Of a stretch of DNA of 64,000 nt, positions 39,148-50,075 are shown in pieces. The notes below the pieces were generated by a model that did no database searches, had not been told where the DNA came from, and saw only the letters and a program-made list of their open reading frames with translations. Both the position numbers and the translations under genes were made by a program. How positions within the stretch are numbered: position 1 is the stretch's first letter; each line of letters opens with the position of its first letter. This DNA comes from an uncultured Pelagibacteraceae bacterium (GTDB lineage Bacteria; Pseudomonadota; Alphaproteobacteria; Pelagibacterales; Pelagibacteraceae). Location of the stretch: the NCBI GenBank assembly GCA_902521355.1, contig CABYRT010000004.1, positions 1 to 64,000 on the forward strand, read 5' to 3'.

Positions 39148-40502
39148 TAATTAAGATCCTTAACGCCTAGTAGTTTAAGCTTTCTATGAAGTGCCGATCT
39201 TTCCATACCAACAAATTTTGCAGTTTTTGATATATTTCCACCAAATTTTTTTATTTGAGATATTAAATATTCTTTTTCAAAATTTTCTCTCGCTTCTCGT
39301 AGTGGTATAGATAAATTTTCAGAAATTGAAAAAGTTTCATTTGCTGATTTAGATAGAGATTCTTTAATTATATTTAAAATTTTTTCATCATCATTTCCTG
39401 GCGAAAGAATTGCAATTCTTTCAATAAGATTACGTAATTCTCTTACATTTCCTGGCCAATCATAATTTAATAGATAATTATCATCTTTAATTTTAAATTT
39501 TTTGTAATTATAAGTTCTGCAAATATTTTCTATAAAATATTCAACTAACAATGGTATGTCTTCTATTCTTTTGTTTAATGGTTCTATTTCAATATTAAAT
39601 ACATTTAATCTATGAAATAAGTCTTCACGAAAATTTCCGTTTTTTATCTCAAGATTAATATTTTTACTAGAAGCACAAATAATTCTAACATCAACTTTTA
39701 TGTCATGATTGCTATTAATTCTCTTAAACTTTTGATCTATTACAACTCTTAAAATTTTTGACTGTGTTTCTAAAGGAATTTCAGTTACTTCATCTATTAA
39801 TAATACTCCACCAGATGCTTTTTCTAATGCACCATAGACAATCGAACCATCTTTTCTTTCTTCACCAAAAAGTTCTAACTCATATTTTTTCGAGTCTAAT
39901 AATGCACCGTTAATAATTATAAATGGTCCTTTTGAACGTTTAGAATTTTTGTAAATTTTTCTTGAAATCAACTCTTTTCCAGATCCAGTTGGTCCACTTA
40001 TAAAAACTCTACTTTCAGATTGTGAAAGTTTTTGTATCTGTTCTTTTATAGAGGTAATGTTTGTGCTTTTGCCTATAATTTCGAAGGAATGGAATAACTT
40101 ATTAGATAAAGATTTATTCTCTTTTTTTAGATTAAAATTTTCAACAGCTCTTTTAACAAAATTTAATAATCTTTCTTTATCAAAAGGTTTTTGAATAAAT
40201 TCGAATGCTCCGGATCTTAGTGAATTTATAGCCATTTCAATATTCGCATGTCCTGAAATTATAATGACTGGAATATCAGTATTTTTAGTTTTGATGTGTT
40301 CAAGCAGTTGAATGCCATCGTTATCTCCTTTATCTAATTTTACATCGATAATCGCAACGTCTGGTAATTTTTTGTCTATTTCAGAAAGTCCTTGATTGAA
40401 ATTTGCGGCTAATCTTGTTTTATATCCAGCATCTTGTATTAACTCATCAAGAATATTTCTAATATCTGCATTATCATCAATAATTAATATCTCTGTTGCC
40501 AT
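39147..40502 (-). CDS. ntrX: Nitrogen-regulation-type sigma54 response regulator
   Basis: Receiver, AAA+ sigma54 domain and Fis-type HTH (ISKTAKFVGMERSALHRKLKLL). Confidence 0.92.
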   Translation of the reverse strand: MATEILIIDDNADIRNILDELIQDAGYKTRLAANFNQGLSEIDKKLPDVAIIDVKLDKGDNDGIQLLEHIKTKNTDIPVIIISGHANIEMAINSLRSGAFEFIQKPFDKERLLNFVKRAVENFNLKKENKSLSNKLFHSFEIIGKSTNITSIKEQIQKLSQSESRVFISGPTGSGKELISRKIYKNSKRSKGPFIIINGALLDSKKYELELFGEERKDGSIVYGALEKASGGVLLIDEVTEIPLETQSKILRVVIDQKFKRINSNHDIKVDVRIICASSKNINLEIKNGNFREDLFHRLNVFNIEIEPLNKRIEDIPLLVEYFIENICRTYNYKKFKIKDDNYLLNYDWPGNVRELRNLIERIAILSPGNDDEKILNIIKESLSKSANETFSISENLSIPLREARENFEKEYLISQIKKFGGNISKTAKFVGMERSALHRKLKLLGVKDLN

Positions 40503-40505
40503 GAA

Positions 40506-42278
40506 TTACTTTGGAAGTATTATTTGAACTTTAGCTCCATTATTTGTGTTTAAGAATTTAATTGATCCATTATGGTCATTTATTATTTTATCTGCTATTG
40601 ATAATCCTAAGCCAGTACCTTTTTCTTTAGTTGTATAATATGGTTTAATAATATCCTTGGTTTTTTTATCTTTGAAACCTTCACCTGTATCTATTAAGTT
40701 GATTGTTATATAGTCTCTTCTTTGGTTTATTTCTATATCAATATTTTTCAATAATTTAGAGCTTTTTTTAGCTCTCTCCTGAATACTCTCAATAGAATTT
40801 TTAATCAAATTAAAAAATAATCTATTAAACTGTTCATTATCAAAATTAATTATAACTTTTTTTCCGGTTTTGTTAATAATGTTAAAGCGAATAGAATTAT
40901 CTAATTTTTTTAATAGATTAATATTCTCATCTAATACTTTAATTAAATCATTATTTTTAATGAGAGGTTTTGGCATTCTAGCAAAATCAGAGAATTCATT
41001 AACTAAATTTTCTATTTGTTGAATTTGTTTTAAGATTGTTTTTAAATTTGCTTGAAATTTTTCTTTTTTTTCATTGTTTAATTCAGGCAAATATTTTGAA
41101 TTTAGATTATCAATTGTTAATTGGATTGGCGTTAATGGATTTTTAATTTCATGTGCCATTTTCCTTGCAACAGTTTCCCACGCTTCGTGTCTCTCATTAG
41201 ATAATAATTTATCTTGCTGACTCTTTAATTTTTCAATCATAGAATTAAAATTTTTGTTTAATAATTCCATTTCTCTGTCAGCTTTAAGTTCGGGAACTTT
41301 CACATTTAGATTTCCTTTTCCTATTCTCTCTGATGCTGATATTAAGTTATTAATAGAAATGAAAAATCTTGAAGAAAATCGTATAGCTATTGTTATTGAT
41401 AAAAATAGTAATAGTGTCACTAAAGAAATATAAATTATAGCGAATGAAATTCTAATACCTAAACTTTGATTTTCTACTGTATAATAAAAATTTACCGCTT
41501 CTTCAGATTCAATTAAATAATTAGATATATTTTTATCTAAACTTTTAACAACATATAAAAAAGTGTCATCAAAGTTTTGCAATCTTATTACAGCAGCAGA
41601 CCTGTTTTCAGGGGCATTTATAATCTTCAGAGGCCTGTCATCTGATCTTACCATTTCAATAGCCTGGTCTTCTATTTTAATATATTTAGAATTATTTGCT
41701 GAAATAATTAATTCACCAGCAGAATTAATTAGATAAAGTTGATCTATATCTCTAATTATATTTTGAGTATTTAAAAAAGATTTAAACCTGTTTAAATCGT
41801 TTTTGTAAACATTGTGATATTTATTTAAATCAAAAGCGATTAAAACAATTTCTGATTGGATTTTATTTCTTTTTTCGTCAACATAATTTTTTGCGATTTC
41901 ATATGAATTGTTAACAGCGGTAGTAATTTTTTTATCAAAGTATTTTTCAAGAGCAAATGAAAAAATAAACAAAGAAAATATTGAAATAAGTAATGATGGA
42001 ATCAATGTAAATAAACCAAAAGAAATTATGTATTTTCTGTTTGCAACCGATCCTCTTACATTTATATTATTTTTAATTGAATTTTTGATGTCAACAAAAA
42101 TTAAGACAAAAAATAATATTAAAAAAGCAATATTTAAAATTAGAACGAGTTGTAAATTTTGTTGATTTAACTCAATAAAACTTCTTCCAATAAATGTTAA
42201 AAATGTAATAAAAGATAGAAATACAGTTAGAAGAAATAATATTATTATAAATAAATTTCTTTTTATAAAAGTTATCAT
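40506..42278 (-). CDS. ntrY: Sensor histidine kinase
   Basis: N-terminal TM region, HAMP, AHEIKNPLTPIQLTID; paired with ntrX. Confidence 0.92.
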   Translation of the reverse strand: MITFIKRNLFIIILFLLTVFLSFITFLTFIGRSFIELNQQNLQLVLILNIAFLILFFVLIFVDIKNSIKNNINVRGSVANRKYIISFGLFTLIPSLLISIFSLFIFSFALEKYFDKKITTAVNNSYEIAKNYVDEKRNKIQSEIVLIAFDLNKYHNVYKNDLNRFKSFLNTQNIIRDIDQLYLINSAGELIISANNSKYIKIEDQAIEMVRSDDRPLKIINAPENRSAAVIRLQNFDDTFLYVVKSLDKNISNYLIESEEAVNFYYTVENQSLGIRISFAIIYISLVTLLLFLSITIAIRFSSRFFISINNLISASERIGKGNLNVKVPELKADREMELLNKNFNSMIEKLKSQQDKLLSNERHEAWETVARKMAHEIKNPLTPIQLTIDNLNSKYLPELNNEKKEKFQANLKTILKQIQQIENLVNEFSDFARMPKPLIKNNDLIKVLDENINLLKKLDNSIRFNIINKTGKKVIINFDNEQFNRLFFNLIKNSIESIQERAKKSSKLLKNIDIEINQRRDYITINLIDTGEGFKDKKTKDIIKPYYTTKEKGTGLGLSIADKIINDHNGSIKFLNTNNGAKVQIILPK

Positions 42279-42315
42279 AAACTATGAATATATATAAAAA
42301 TTTATAAATAAATAC

Positions 42316-43416
42316 ATGAGTGATTGTTTTATATTATTAAGTGCGGGGAAAAGTAAGAGATTTAAATCAAAAATTAATAAACAATTTATAACGTATAAAA
42401 ATAAGCCTTTATTTGAGCATGCATTAAAAATTGCTCAAGACTCAAAATTATTTAAAAGAATTGTAGTAGTTTCAAATAAAAAAATAAAAAAAAAAAATTA
42501 CAAAAATATAGATGTGATAAAAGGAGGAACAGAGAGACATAATTCTACTCAAAAAGCCTTAGGTTTCTTAAAGAATAAAAAAATTGAAAATGTATATATT
42601 CATGATGCTGCAAGACCAAATTTATCAATAAATTTATTGATGAAATTAAAAAATAATTTAAAAAAAAATAGAGCTGTAGTCCCTTATTTAAATTCAGAAA
42701 ATTCAGTAAAATATAAAAATAATAATAAAATAAATAATTTAGATCGCGACAAAATCTTATTAACTCAAACGCCTCAATGTTTTAATTTTAGTGAACTTTT
42801 TAATTTATATAAAAATAATAAAAAAAAGATTACAGATGAAGCTAGTCTTTACATAAATAATAATAAGAAAATTAAATTTATCCTCGGAGATAAAAATAAT
42901 TTCAAAATAACAACCTTAGATGATTTGAAATACTTAAAATCAGAAACTTATTATGGAATTGGTTTCGATATACATAGATTAATTAAAAATAAAAAACTCT
43001 ATCTCGGAGGGGTAAAAATACCTTTCCACTCAGGCCTCAAGGGTCATTCTGATGGAGATGTAATTCTGCATGCAATTATAGATGCATTATTAGGTGCAAT
43101 GAGAAAAAGTGATATCGGAACACTATATCCAAGTAATTTAACTAAATTTAAAAATATTAGATCTAAAAACATGCTAACACCAGTTCTTAAGTTGTTATAC
43201 AATAATAACTTTTCAATAAATAATATAGATATAAATTTAATATGCGAAAATCCAAAAGTTTCAATAATTAGAAATAAAATAATAAAGTCATTATCAGATT
43301 TGCTTTCTATAAATAGAAATTTAATAAATTTAAAAGGGAAAACCGCAGAAAAATTAGGTATAATTGGAAAAGAACAAGCTATTGCATGTGAAGTTGTTTG
43401 TTCATTATCAAAATGA
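42316..43416 (+). CDS. ispDF: Bifunctional IspD/IspF (MEP pathway)
   Basis: IspD N-part (LLSAGKSKRFKSKINKQF, HDAARPN) fused to IspF (YGIGFDIHRL, GHSDGDVILHAIIDALLGA). Confidence 0.95.
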   Translation: MSDCFILLSAGKSKRFKSKINKQFITYKNKPLFEHALKIAQDSKLFKRIVVVSNKKIKKKNYKNIDVIKGGTERHNSTQKALGFLKNKKIENVYIHDAARPNLSINLLMKLKNNLKKNRAVVPYLNSENSVKYKNNNKINNLDRDKILLTQTPQCFNFSELFNLYKNNKKKITDEASLYINNNKKIKFILGDKNNFKITTLDDLKYLKSETYYGIGFDIHRLIKNKKLYLGGVKIPFHSGLKGHSDGDVILHAIIDALLGAMRKSDIGTLYPSNLTKFKNIRSKNMLTPVLKLLYNNNFSINNIDINLICENPKVSIIRNKIIKSLSDLLSINRNLINLKGKTAEKLGIIGKEQAIACEVVCSLSK

Positions 43417-43904
43417 AAAAAATAAATTTACTAATATCTACTTTTTTTGGGAATGGATATATTTCTAAAATTCCTGGAACTTTTACATCTTTGAGTACAT
43501 TGATAATACTTTATATACTGTTTGAGGTATCGGGGTTTAAAAATCTTAATTATATTTTGGTATTATATTCAATAATATTTTTTTATTCTTTTTATGCTGT
43601 AATGGACTCTGCAACTGAATTTGAAAACAAAGATCCCAGACAAATTGTAATTGATGAAGTGTTGGGCCAAGCAATGCCTTTAATACTTATAGTATATTTA
43701 TCATCTAAAAATTTAATAAACGTTCCGGTTGAAATATACTATTTATTATCTTTTATTCTTTTTAGATTTTTTGATATCGTTAAACCCTTCCCAGTAAATT
43801 ATTTTGATAAAAAACATAAAAATTTTTTTGGTATTATTATGGACGATATAATGGCTGGATTGTATACGATGTTAATAATATATCTTGTTTCATTTAAATT
43901 TTAA
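43413..43904 (+). CDS. pgpA: Phosphatidylglycerophosphatase A
   Basis: GNGYISKIPGTFTSL, DPRQIVIDEVLGQ; start at 43413 (ATGA overlap). Confidence 0.9.
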   Translation: MKKINLLISTFFGNGYISKIPGTFTSLSTLIILYILFEVSGFKNLNYILVLYSIIFFYSFYAVMDSATEFENKDPRQIVIDEVLGQAMPLILIVYLSSKNLINVPVEIYYLLSFILFRFFDIVKPFPVNYFDKKHKNFFGIIMDDIMAGLYTMLIIYLVSFKF

Positions 43905-44368
43905 TGAGTATTGATAGATTACACAAAAAACTTATTAAGAAAAAAATCTCTATATCTGTAGCAGAGTCTTGTACAGGTGGTTTGCTTTCTAGTAAATTAA
44001 CTAAATTAAATGGCTCGTCAAAGTATTTTAAATTGGGATTAATTACATACTCTAATAATGCTAAAATTAATATTCTCAAAGTTAAAAAAAATATAATTGA
44101 TAAATATGGAGCTGTAAGCCAAGAATGTTGTAAGTCCATGGTAGAAAATTTATCTAAATTATCAAAAAGTAAAATCAACTTATCAATTACAGGTATTGCG
44201 GGTCCTAAAGGTGGTACAAAAAATAAACCTGTTGGTCTTGTATTTATTGGTATCAAAAAAAGAAATAAAATTATTGTTATAAAAAAACTATTTGGTAAAA
44301 AGAAAAGATCGATAATACAAAATAATACAGTTAAAAAATGTATTAATTTACTGACAAGAATTATTTAG
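43904..44368 (+). CDS. CinA C-terminal domain / PncC-type nicotinamide-nucleotide amidohydrolase
   Basis: SVAESCTGGLLSSKLT, SITGIAGPKGGTKNKPVGLVFIG. Confidence 0.9.
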   Translation: MSIDRLHKKLIKKKISISVAESCTGGLLSSKLTKLNGSSKYFKLGLITYSNNAKINILKVKKNIIDKYGAVSQECCKSMVENLSKLSKSKINLSITGIAGPKGGTKNKPVGLVFIGIKKRNKIIVIKKLFGKKKRSIIQNNTVKKCINLLTRII

Positions 44369-44375
44369 TTAGAAA

Positions 44376-44813
44376 TTACAAACTTTCAGCTCTTTTTTGA
44401 AAAGCATCAGCTATTTTATTAAGCCCGTATTGAAAAGATTTTGACATTATAATATTAAGAAATTTATTTTTAATTTCAAAATCGACATCAAAATGTACTT
44501 CGGTGAAATTATCTTTCTCAATAAATTTCCAATTATTTTCTAAATAATTCAAAGGACCATCAATATTAGTCACGTGAATATGATCATTTTTTTTATCATA
44601 CATAACATCACTTTTATAAGTGTCAGTAAAAGGTTTTTTACCAATAGTTAAATCTGCGATAATTTTTATACAATCTTCAACTTCTTTTTTCTCATAAACC
44701 TTAGAATCTATACAAAATGGAATAAATTCAGGATACTTTTCAATATCTAAAACAAAATTAATAAGTGTTTTTTTATCGCGTTCTATTAATCGCGTTACTG
44801 ATGCTTTTGGCAT
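44376..44813 (-). CDS. COQ10/RatA-like START domain protein
   Basis: YPEFIPFCIDSKVYEKKE / SKSFQYGLNKIADAFQKRA. Confidence 0.88.
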   Translation of the reverse strand: MPKASVTRLIERDKKTLINFVLDIEKYPEFIPFCIDSKVYEKKEVEDCIKIIADLTIGKKPFTDTYKSDVMYDKKNDHIHVTNIDGPLNYLENNWKFIEKDNFTEVHFDVDFEIKNKFLNIIMSKSFQYGLNKIADAFQKRAESL

Positions 44814-44817
44814 TTAA

Positions 44818-45744
44818 TTAATTATGTCTATTTTTTTTTAATTTGGCAAAATCTTCATCAGCATGATATGAAGATCTAGTTAATGGTGAAGATGAAACTA
44901 ATAAAAAACCCTTTGACTTTGCTATTAATTCTAGATCTTTAAATTCATCTGGATGATAATATCTATCTAAAGGATGATGTTTTGCCGTTGGTTGAAGGTA
45001 TTGACCAATTGTTAAAAAATCAACATTTGCAGATCTTAAATCATCCATTACTTGGATCACTTCATCTTTTTCCTCACCCAAACCAACCATTATGCCTGAC
45101 TTAGTAAAAACTTGTTTATTATCTTTTTTTGCATTTTTAAGAAGTTCTAAAGATGAAAAATATCTAGCGCCAGGTCTAACCTTTACGTATAATCTTGGAA
45201 CTGTTTCAATATTATGATTAAAAACGTCAGGGTTTGCACTTAAAATAATTTTATAAGATTCACCTTTTCTAAGAAAATCCGGCGTTAAGACTTCTATTGT
45301 AGTATTTGGATTTTTTTTTCTAGTAATTTCTACAACTTCTTTAAAATGAGTAGATCCACCATCTGGTAAATCATCTCTATCAACAGATGTAATTACAACA
45401 TGTCTTAAATTTAATTTTTTAACTGCATTTGCAATTTTTATTGGTTCAAATTGATCCAATTTTTCGGGTTTCCCAGTTTTAACATCACAAAAGGCACAAG
45501 CTCTAGTGCAGGTATCACCCATTATCATAAATGTTGCATGTCTTTTACTCCAACATTCAGTGATATTTGGACAGTTTGCTTCCTGGCAAACAGTGGCTAA
45601 ATTGTTTTGATTAACTACAGTTTTGGTAAAAAAAAATTCCTTACTATCTGATAGTTTGGATCTAATCCAGGCTGGTTTCTTTTTAATTGGATTAACTGGA
45701 TTTTTAACTTTTTCAGGGTGTCTTGGTCTAATTTTGTCCATCAT
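44818..45744 (-). CDS. lipA: Lipoyl synthase
   Basis: [34 protein letters not shown]. Confidence 0.97.
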   Translation of the reverse strand: MMDKIRPRHPEKVKNPVNPIKKKPAWIRSKLSDSKEFFFTKTVVNQNNLATVCQEANCPNITECWSKRHATFMIMGDTCTRACAFCDVKTGKPEKLDQFEPIKIANAVKKLNLRHVVITSVDRDDLPDGGSTHFKEVVEITRKKNPNTTIEVLTPDFLRKGESYKIILSANPDVFNHNIETVPRLYVKVRPGARYFSSLELLKNAKKDNKQVFTKSGIMVGLGEEKDEVIQVMDDLRSANVDFLTIGQYLQPTAKHHPLDRYYHPDEFKDLELIAKSKGFLLVSSSPLTRSSYHADEDFAKLKKNRHN

Positions 45745-46033
45745 TTTTTATTATATAAGTAGTCTCTCCATCTTTTCCAAATAAAAATTTGTCTCGTATC
45801 AAAACTTCAATAAAATCAAGGTCTATATCTTTAGTTAATAAAGAGTTTTTGTGCTCCAATTCTTGAATTTTAAAATTCAAATCTGTTTGTTTTATCTTCA
45901 ATTCTTCATAAATTTCTTTTTTTTTTAAATAAGAGATTAGACCTCTATCACCACCTAATAAATTAAAAAAAAAGTAAATAAATAGAAATGTTATAATTAA
46001 AATAAAATAATTTTTTTTTATTTTTTCAAACAT
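45728..46033 (-). CDS. Septum formation initiator family protein (FtsB/DivIC)
   Basis: TM plus coiled coil; position next to enolase. Confidence 0.8.
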   Translation of the reverse strand: MFEKIKKNYFILIITFLFIYFFFNLLGGDRGLISYLKKKEIYEELKIKQTDLNFKIQELEHKNSLLTKDIDLDFIEVLIRDKFLFGKDGETTYIIKNDGQN

Positions 46034-47292
46034 TAATTAAGAATATGCATTTTTGATTTTTTTCCAAGTTCTTGTTCAATTCTTAACAATTGGTTATATT
46101 TTGAAACTCTCTCCGATCTTGCTAATGACCCAGTTTTAATCTGATTAGAATCAGTTCCTACAGCAAAATCTGCAATAAATGTATCCTCGCTATCACCAGA
46201 TCTATGTGAAATTATGGTCTTATAACCAATTAATTTTGCAAATTTTATAACCTCAAGTGTTTCTGTGACAGTACCAATTTGATTTAATTTAATTAATATT
46301 GAATTAGCTGAAATATTCAAAAAACCAATTTTCAATCTTTCTAAATTTGTAACAAACAAATCATCCCCAACAATTTGTAATTTATTTTTTGTTTTATTTA
46401 AAAGCTTTGTCCAAGCTGACCAATCATTTTCACCAAATGGGTCTTCGATAGACATAATTTTATATTTTTGCACAAGTCTAAGATAATTTTCTATGGATTC
46501 ATCTACACTGGTGTACTTTTTAGAGTGAATTGAATATTTTTTATTTTTAAGCAACTCATTTGCTGCAACGTCCAGACATATAACTATGTCTTTTCCATTT
46601 TTAAAACCTGATAAATTTATAGCTTTTACTATAAGTTTAAGCGCGCTTTCATTATCATTTATCATTGGAGCAAACCCACCCTCATCTCCTACAGAAGTAG
46701 AATGACCCATTTTCTTGATTAAATCTCTCAATCTATTAATAACGATAAAACACATTCTAACACCTTCAGAAAAAGATTTAGCTTTATCAGGTCTTATCAT
46801 AAACTCTTGTATTCTGAGGCCATTATTTGCATGTGCACCTCCATTAATTATATTCATTAAAGGATAAGGTAATTTAAAATTTTTATTTATTAGCAAATTT
46901 TTATAAATTGGAATTTTTTTAATTTTAGAAGATAATTTTTTGACAGCTATAGAAACTGAAAGAATTGCATTAGCTCCAACTCTTTTTTTTTGTTTTGTTC
47001 CATCAAGCCTTATTAATAAATTATCTATCTTTTCTTGTTGATGAACATTAAAATTTTTTAACTTGTTTGATATTACGTTATTTATAAATTCAACTGGTTT
47101 TAAAACACTTCTTCCAAGATATTTTTTATTATTAATATCTCTTTTTTCAAAAGCTTCGTAAGTTCCAGTTGATGCTCCGGAAGGACAAATTGCTGATGCA
47201 CTCATATCTTTTACAAATACTTCTGTTTCTATAGTTGGATTTCCTCTGCTATCAAAAACTTGTCTTGCAATAACTTTAGAAATTTTAGACAT
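46033..47292 (-). CDS. eno: Enolase
   Basis: ARQVFDSRGNPTIETEV, SIEDPFGENDW, SHRSGDSEDTFIADFAV. Confidence 0.97.
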   Translation of the reverse strand: MSKISKVIARQVFDSRGNPTIETEVFVKDMSASAICPSGASTGTYEAFEKRDINNKKYLGRSVLKPVEFINNVISNKLKNFNVHQQEKIDNLLIRLDGTKQKKRVGANAILSVSIAVKKLSSKIKKIPIYKNLLINKNFKLPYPLMNIINGGAHANNGLRIQEFMIRPDKAKSFSEGVRMCFIVINRLRDLIKKMGHSTSVGDEGGFAPMINDNESALKLIVKAINLSGFKNGKDIVICLDVAANELLKNKKYSIHSKKYTSVDESIENYLRLVQKYKIMSIEDPFGENDWSAWTKLLNKTKNKLQIVGDDLFVTNLERLKIGFLNISANSILIKLNQIGTVTETLEVIKFAKLIGYKTIISHRSGDSEDTFIADFAVGTDSNQIKTGSLARSERVSKYNQLLRIEQELGKKSKMHILN

Positions 47293-48118
47293 TATTTTTT
47301 TTTATTAGATTATCTATTTCTACAATCTGATTAATAAGATTATCTAATTTATTAAGCGGAACCATATTTGGCCCATCAGAAGGAGCATTATCAGGATCTT
47401 GATGTGTCTCTATAAAAATAGCAGCAACACCCACTGCAACAGCTGCTCTAGATAAATGTTCAACAAATTCTCTTTGTCCTCCACTTTTGTCTCCTTGACC
47501 ACCTGGTTGCTGAACTGAATGAGTGGCATCAAAAACAATCGGATAACCATTTTTTGTCATTATGGGTATTGATCTCATATCTGTTACTAAAGTATTATAT
47601 CCAAAACTAGCCCCTCTCTCTGTTACAAGGATATTATTATTTCCTGACTCAGATATTTTTTTTGTTACATTTACCATATCCCATGGAGCTAAAAACTGAC
47701 CCTTTTTCACATTGATAATTTTTTTTGTTTTTGCAGCGGCAACTAATAAATCTGTTTGTCGACATAAGAATGCAGGAATTTGTAAAACGTCAACATGTGG
47801 CGCAACAATTGAGCATTGCTCCTCATTGTGAATATCAGTAAGGACAGGGACTTTTATTTGATTTTTTATTTTATCAAAAACTGGTAAAGATTTTTCTAAT
47901 CCAGCTCCTCTTTTACCTTTAAGACTTGTTCTATTAGCTTTATCAAATGATGTTTTGTATATAAATCCAATTTCATATTTGTCAGTAATATTTTTAATTT
48001 CCCCTGCCATGTCCAAAGCATGTTGCTCAGTTTCTAGTTGGCATGGTCCTGCTATTAAACAAATTTTATTTGAGTTAGAAATATTTATATCCTGACACTT
48101 AATAATTCTATTTTCCAT
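47285..48118 (-). CDS. kdsA: 3-deoxy-8-phosphooctulonate synthase
   Basis: LIAGPCQLE, YKTSFDKANRTS, FDATHSVQQPGGQG. Confidence 0.96.
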   Translation of the reverse strand: MENRIIKCQDINISNSNKICLIAGPCQLETEQHALDMAGEIKNITDKYEIGFIYKTSFDKANRTSLKGKRGAGLEKSLPVFDKIKNQIKVPVLTDIHNEEQCSIVAPHVDVLQIPAFLCRQTDLLVAAAKTKKIINVKKGQFLAPWDMVNVTKKISESGNNNILVTERGASFGYNTLVTDMRSIPIMTKNGYPIVFDATHSVQQPGGQGDKSGGQREFVEHLSRAAVAVGVAAIFIETHQDPDNAPSDGPNMVPLNKLDNLINQIVEIDNLIKKNNV

Positions 48119-49730
48119 GATAATTTTTTGAAGCTTTTATAAAAGATTTAAATAATGGATGTGGTGATAATGGTCTTGATTTAAACTCTGGATGAAATTG
48201 AACGCCAATAAACCAGGGATGATTTTTTAATTCAATTATTTCAGGTAATTTATTATCTGGAGACATGCCTGAAAATATTAATCCTTTTTTTTCAAATTTT
48301 GATCTTTGGTTGTTATTAACTTCATATCTATGTCTGTGTCTTTCTTTAATTTCATTTAATTTATAAATCTTTTTTATGGCAGAATTATTTTTTAATTTAG
48401 CTACATAAAGACCTAATCTCATTGTACCGCCTAAGTTTTTTTCTGTACCCTTAAAAACTTTTCCATTTTTGTTCCATTCATGGATTAATCCAATAACAGG
48501 GTAGCATTTTTTATCAAGCTCTGTAGAACCAGCATTTTTTATATTTAATTTGTTTCTGGCAAATTCAATAATTGCCATTTGCATACCAAAACAAATACCA
48601 AAAAAGGGTATTTTTCTTTCTCTTGCATATTTAATTGCTGCAATCTTACCCTCTGTTCCTCTTTTACCAAATCCACCTGGAATTAATATTCCTGAAACAC
48701 TTCTAAGTTTTTTGCTTATTTCATTTTTTTTTAGTTTATCAGATTCAATTCTTACTAAATTAACTTTTACATTATTTGCTATGCCGCCGTGTGTTAATGC
48801 TTCATCTAAAGATTTATATGCATCTTTTAAGTTTACATATTTACCAATTATTCCAATATTAATTACTTTATTATTTTTCAGAACAGTTGAAGTAATTTTT
48901 CTCCATGGATTTAAATTGGGTTTCTTTTTTGATTTTATTTTAAAATATTTTAAAACTTGTTTATCTAATTTTTGGTTATAAAAACTAATTGGTGCCTCAT
49001 AAATTGTTCTAACATCAACAGTCTCAATAACGTTTTCAATATCAACATTACAAAATAAAGATATTTTTTTTCTTTGCTCTAAAGGTATATGTTGCTCTGA
49101 TCTACATATAACAATATCCGGCTGTATACCGATACTTCTTAATTCTTTAACACTATGTTGTGTAGGTTTGGTTTTTATCTCATCAGAAGATTTCATAAAA
49201 GGAACTAATGTTAAGTGAACAAATAATGTTCTAGACCTTCCATGATCGTTTGAGAATTGTCTTATGGCTTCTAGAAACGGTAAACTTTCTATGTCACCAA
49301 CAGTTCCACCAATTTCACAAATTACAAAATCTTCATTAATAATGTCTTTGCTAATAAATTTTTTTATTCTATCTGTTATGTGTGGTATGACTTGAACTGT
49401 CTTACCTAGATAGCCCCCTTGTCTCTCTTTTTTTATCACATCGCTATAAATTTTACCTGTAGTAATATTATCCGATTGTTTTGATGATATATTTGTGAAT
49501 CTTTCGTAATGTCCTAAATCTAAGTCAGTTTCTGCACCATCATCAGTAACAAATACCTCTCCATGTTGAAAAGGACTCATTGTTCCAGGATCAACATTTA
49601 AATATGGATCCATTTTACGTATCCTGACTTTATAACCTTGTGACTTTAATAAATATGCAAGTGATGCTGAGGATAATCCTTTTCCAAGTGATGATACCAC
49701 GCCGCCAGTGACAAAGATATATCGCGCCAT
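48108..49730 (-). CDS. pyrG: CTP synthase
   Basis: YIFVTGGVVSSLGKGLSSASLAYLL, GICFGMQMA. Confidence 0.98.
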   Translation of the reverse strand: MARYIFVTGGVVSSLGKGLSSASLAYLLKSQGYKVRIRKMDPYLNVDPGTMSPFQHGEVFVTDDGAETDLDLGHYERFTNISSKQSDNITTGKIYSDVIKKERQGGYLGKTVQVIPHITDRIKKFISKDIINEDFVICEIGGTVGDIESLPFLEAIRQFSNDHGRSRTLFVHLTLVPFMKSSDEIKTKPTQHSVKELRSIGIQPDIVICRSEQHIPLEQRKKISLFCNVDIENVIETVDVRTIYEAPISFYNQKLDKQVLKYFKIKSKKKPNLNPWRKITSTVLKNNKVINIGIIGKYVNLKDAYKSLDEALTHGGIANNVKVNLVRIESDKLKKNEISKKLRSVSGILIPGGFGKRGTEGKIAAIKYARERKIPFFGICFGMQMAIIEFARNKLNIKNAGSTELDKKCYPVIGLIHEWNKNGKVFKGTEKNLGGTMRLGLYVAKLKNNSAIKKIYKLNEIKERHRHRYEVNNNQRSKFEKKGLIFSGMSPDNKLPEIIELKNHPWFIGVQFHPEFKSRPLSPHPLFKSFIKASKNYHGK

Positions 49731-49770
49731 GGAAGTATCTTATAGACCTAAAACTTAAAAATTCAAAGTA

Positions 49771-50070
49771 TTAATTATTGCTATCTGGAACCTTTGGAGC
49801 ATCATCAGTTTCCTCTATTTTATCTAAAACTGATGTTGTGGGCGTTAATTCACCTCTAGAAAGAATCGTTAAACACAGACTGCATATTATAAATAGAGTA
49901 GCAATTATTGCTGTAGCTTTAGTTAAAAAATTTCCTGCAGATCTTGAAAGCATAAAGTTATCTTGAGACACTCCAATGCCTAATGCGCCACCCTCAGATT
50001 TTTGAAATAGAACTAAGACAACTAGAATAGCCGCAAGAATAATATTAATTATTAATAGTATATTTTCCAC
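49771..50070 (-). CDS. secG: Preprotein translocase subunit SecG
   Basis: LVLFQKSEGGALGIG, two TMs. Confidence 0.92.
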   Translation of the reverse strand: MENILLIINIILAAILVVLVLFQKSEGGALGIGVSQDNFMLSRSAGNFLTKATAIIATLFIICSLCLTILSRGELTPTTSVLDKIEETDDAPKVPDSNN

Positions 50071-50075
50071 GAGGT

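Noticed and set aside
48550-48981. 143-aa hydrophobic ORF antisense to pyrG
   Set aside because: Antisense frames of K/N-rich genes commonly read as hydrophobic F/L/I proteins; no support
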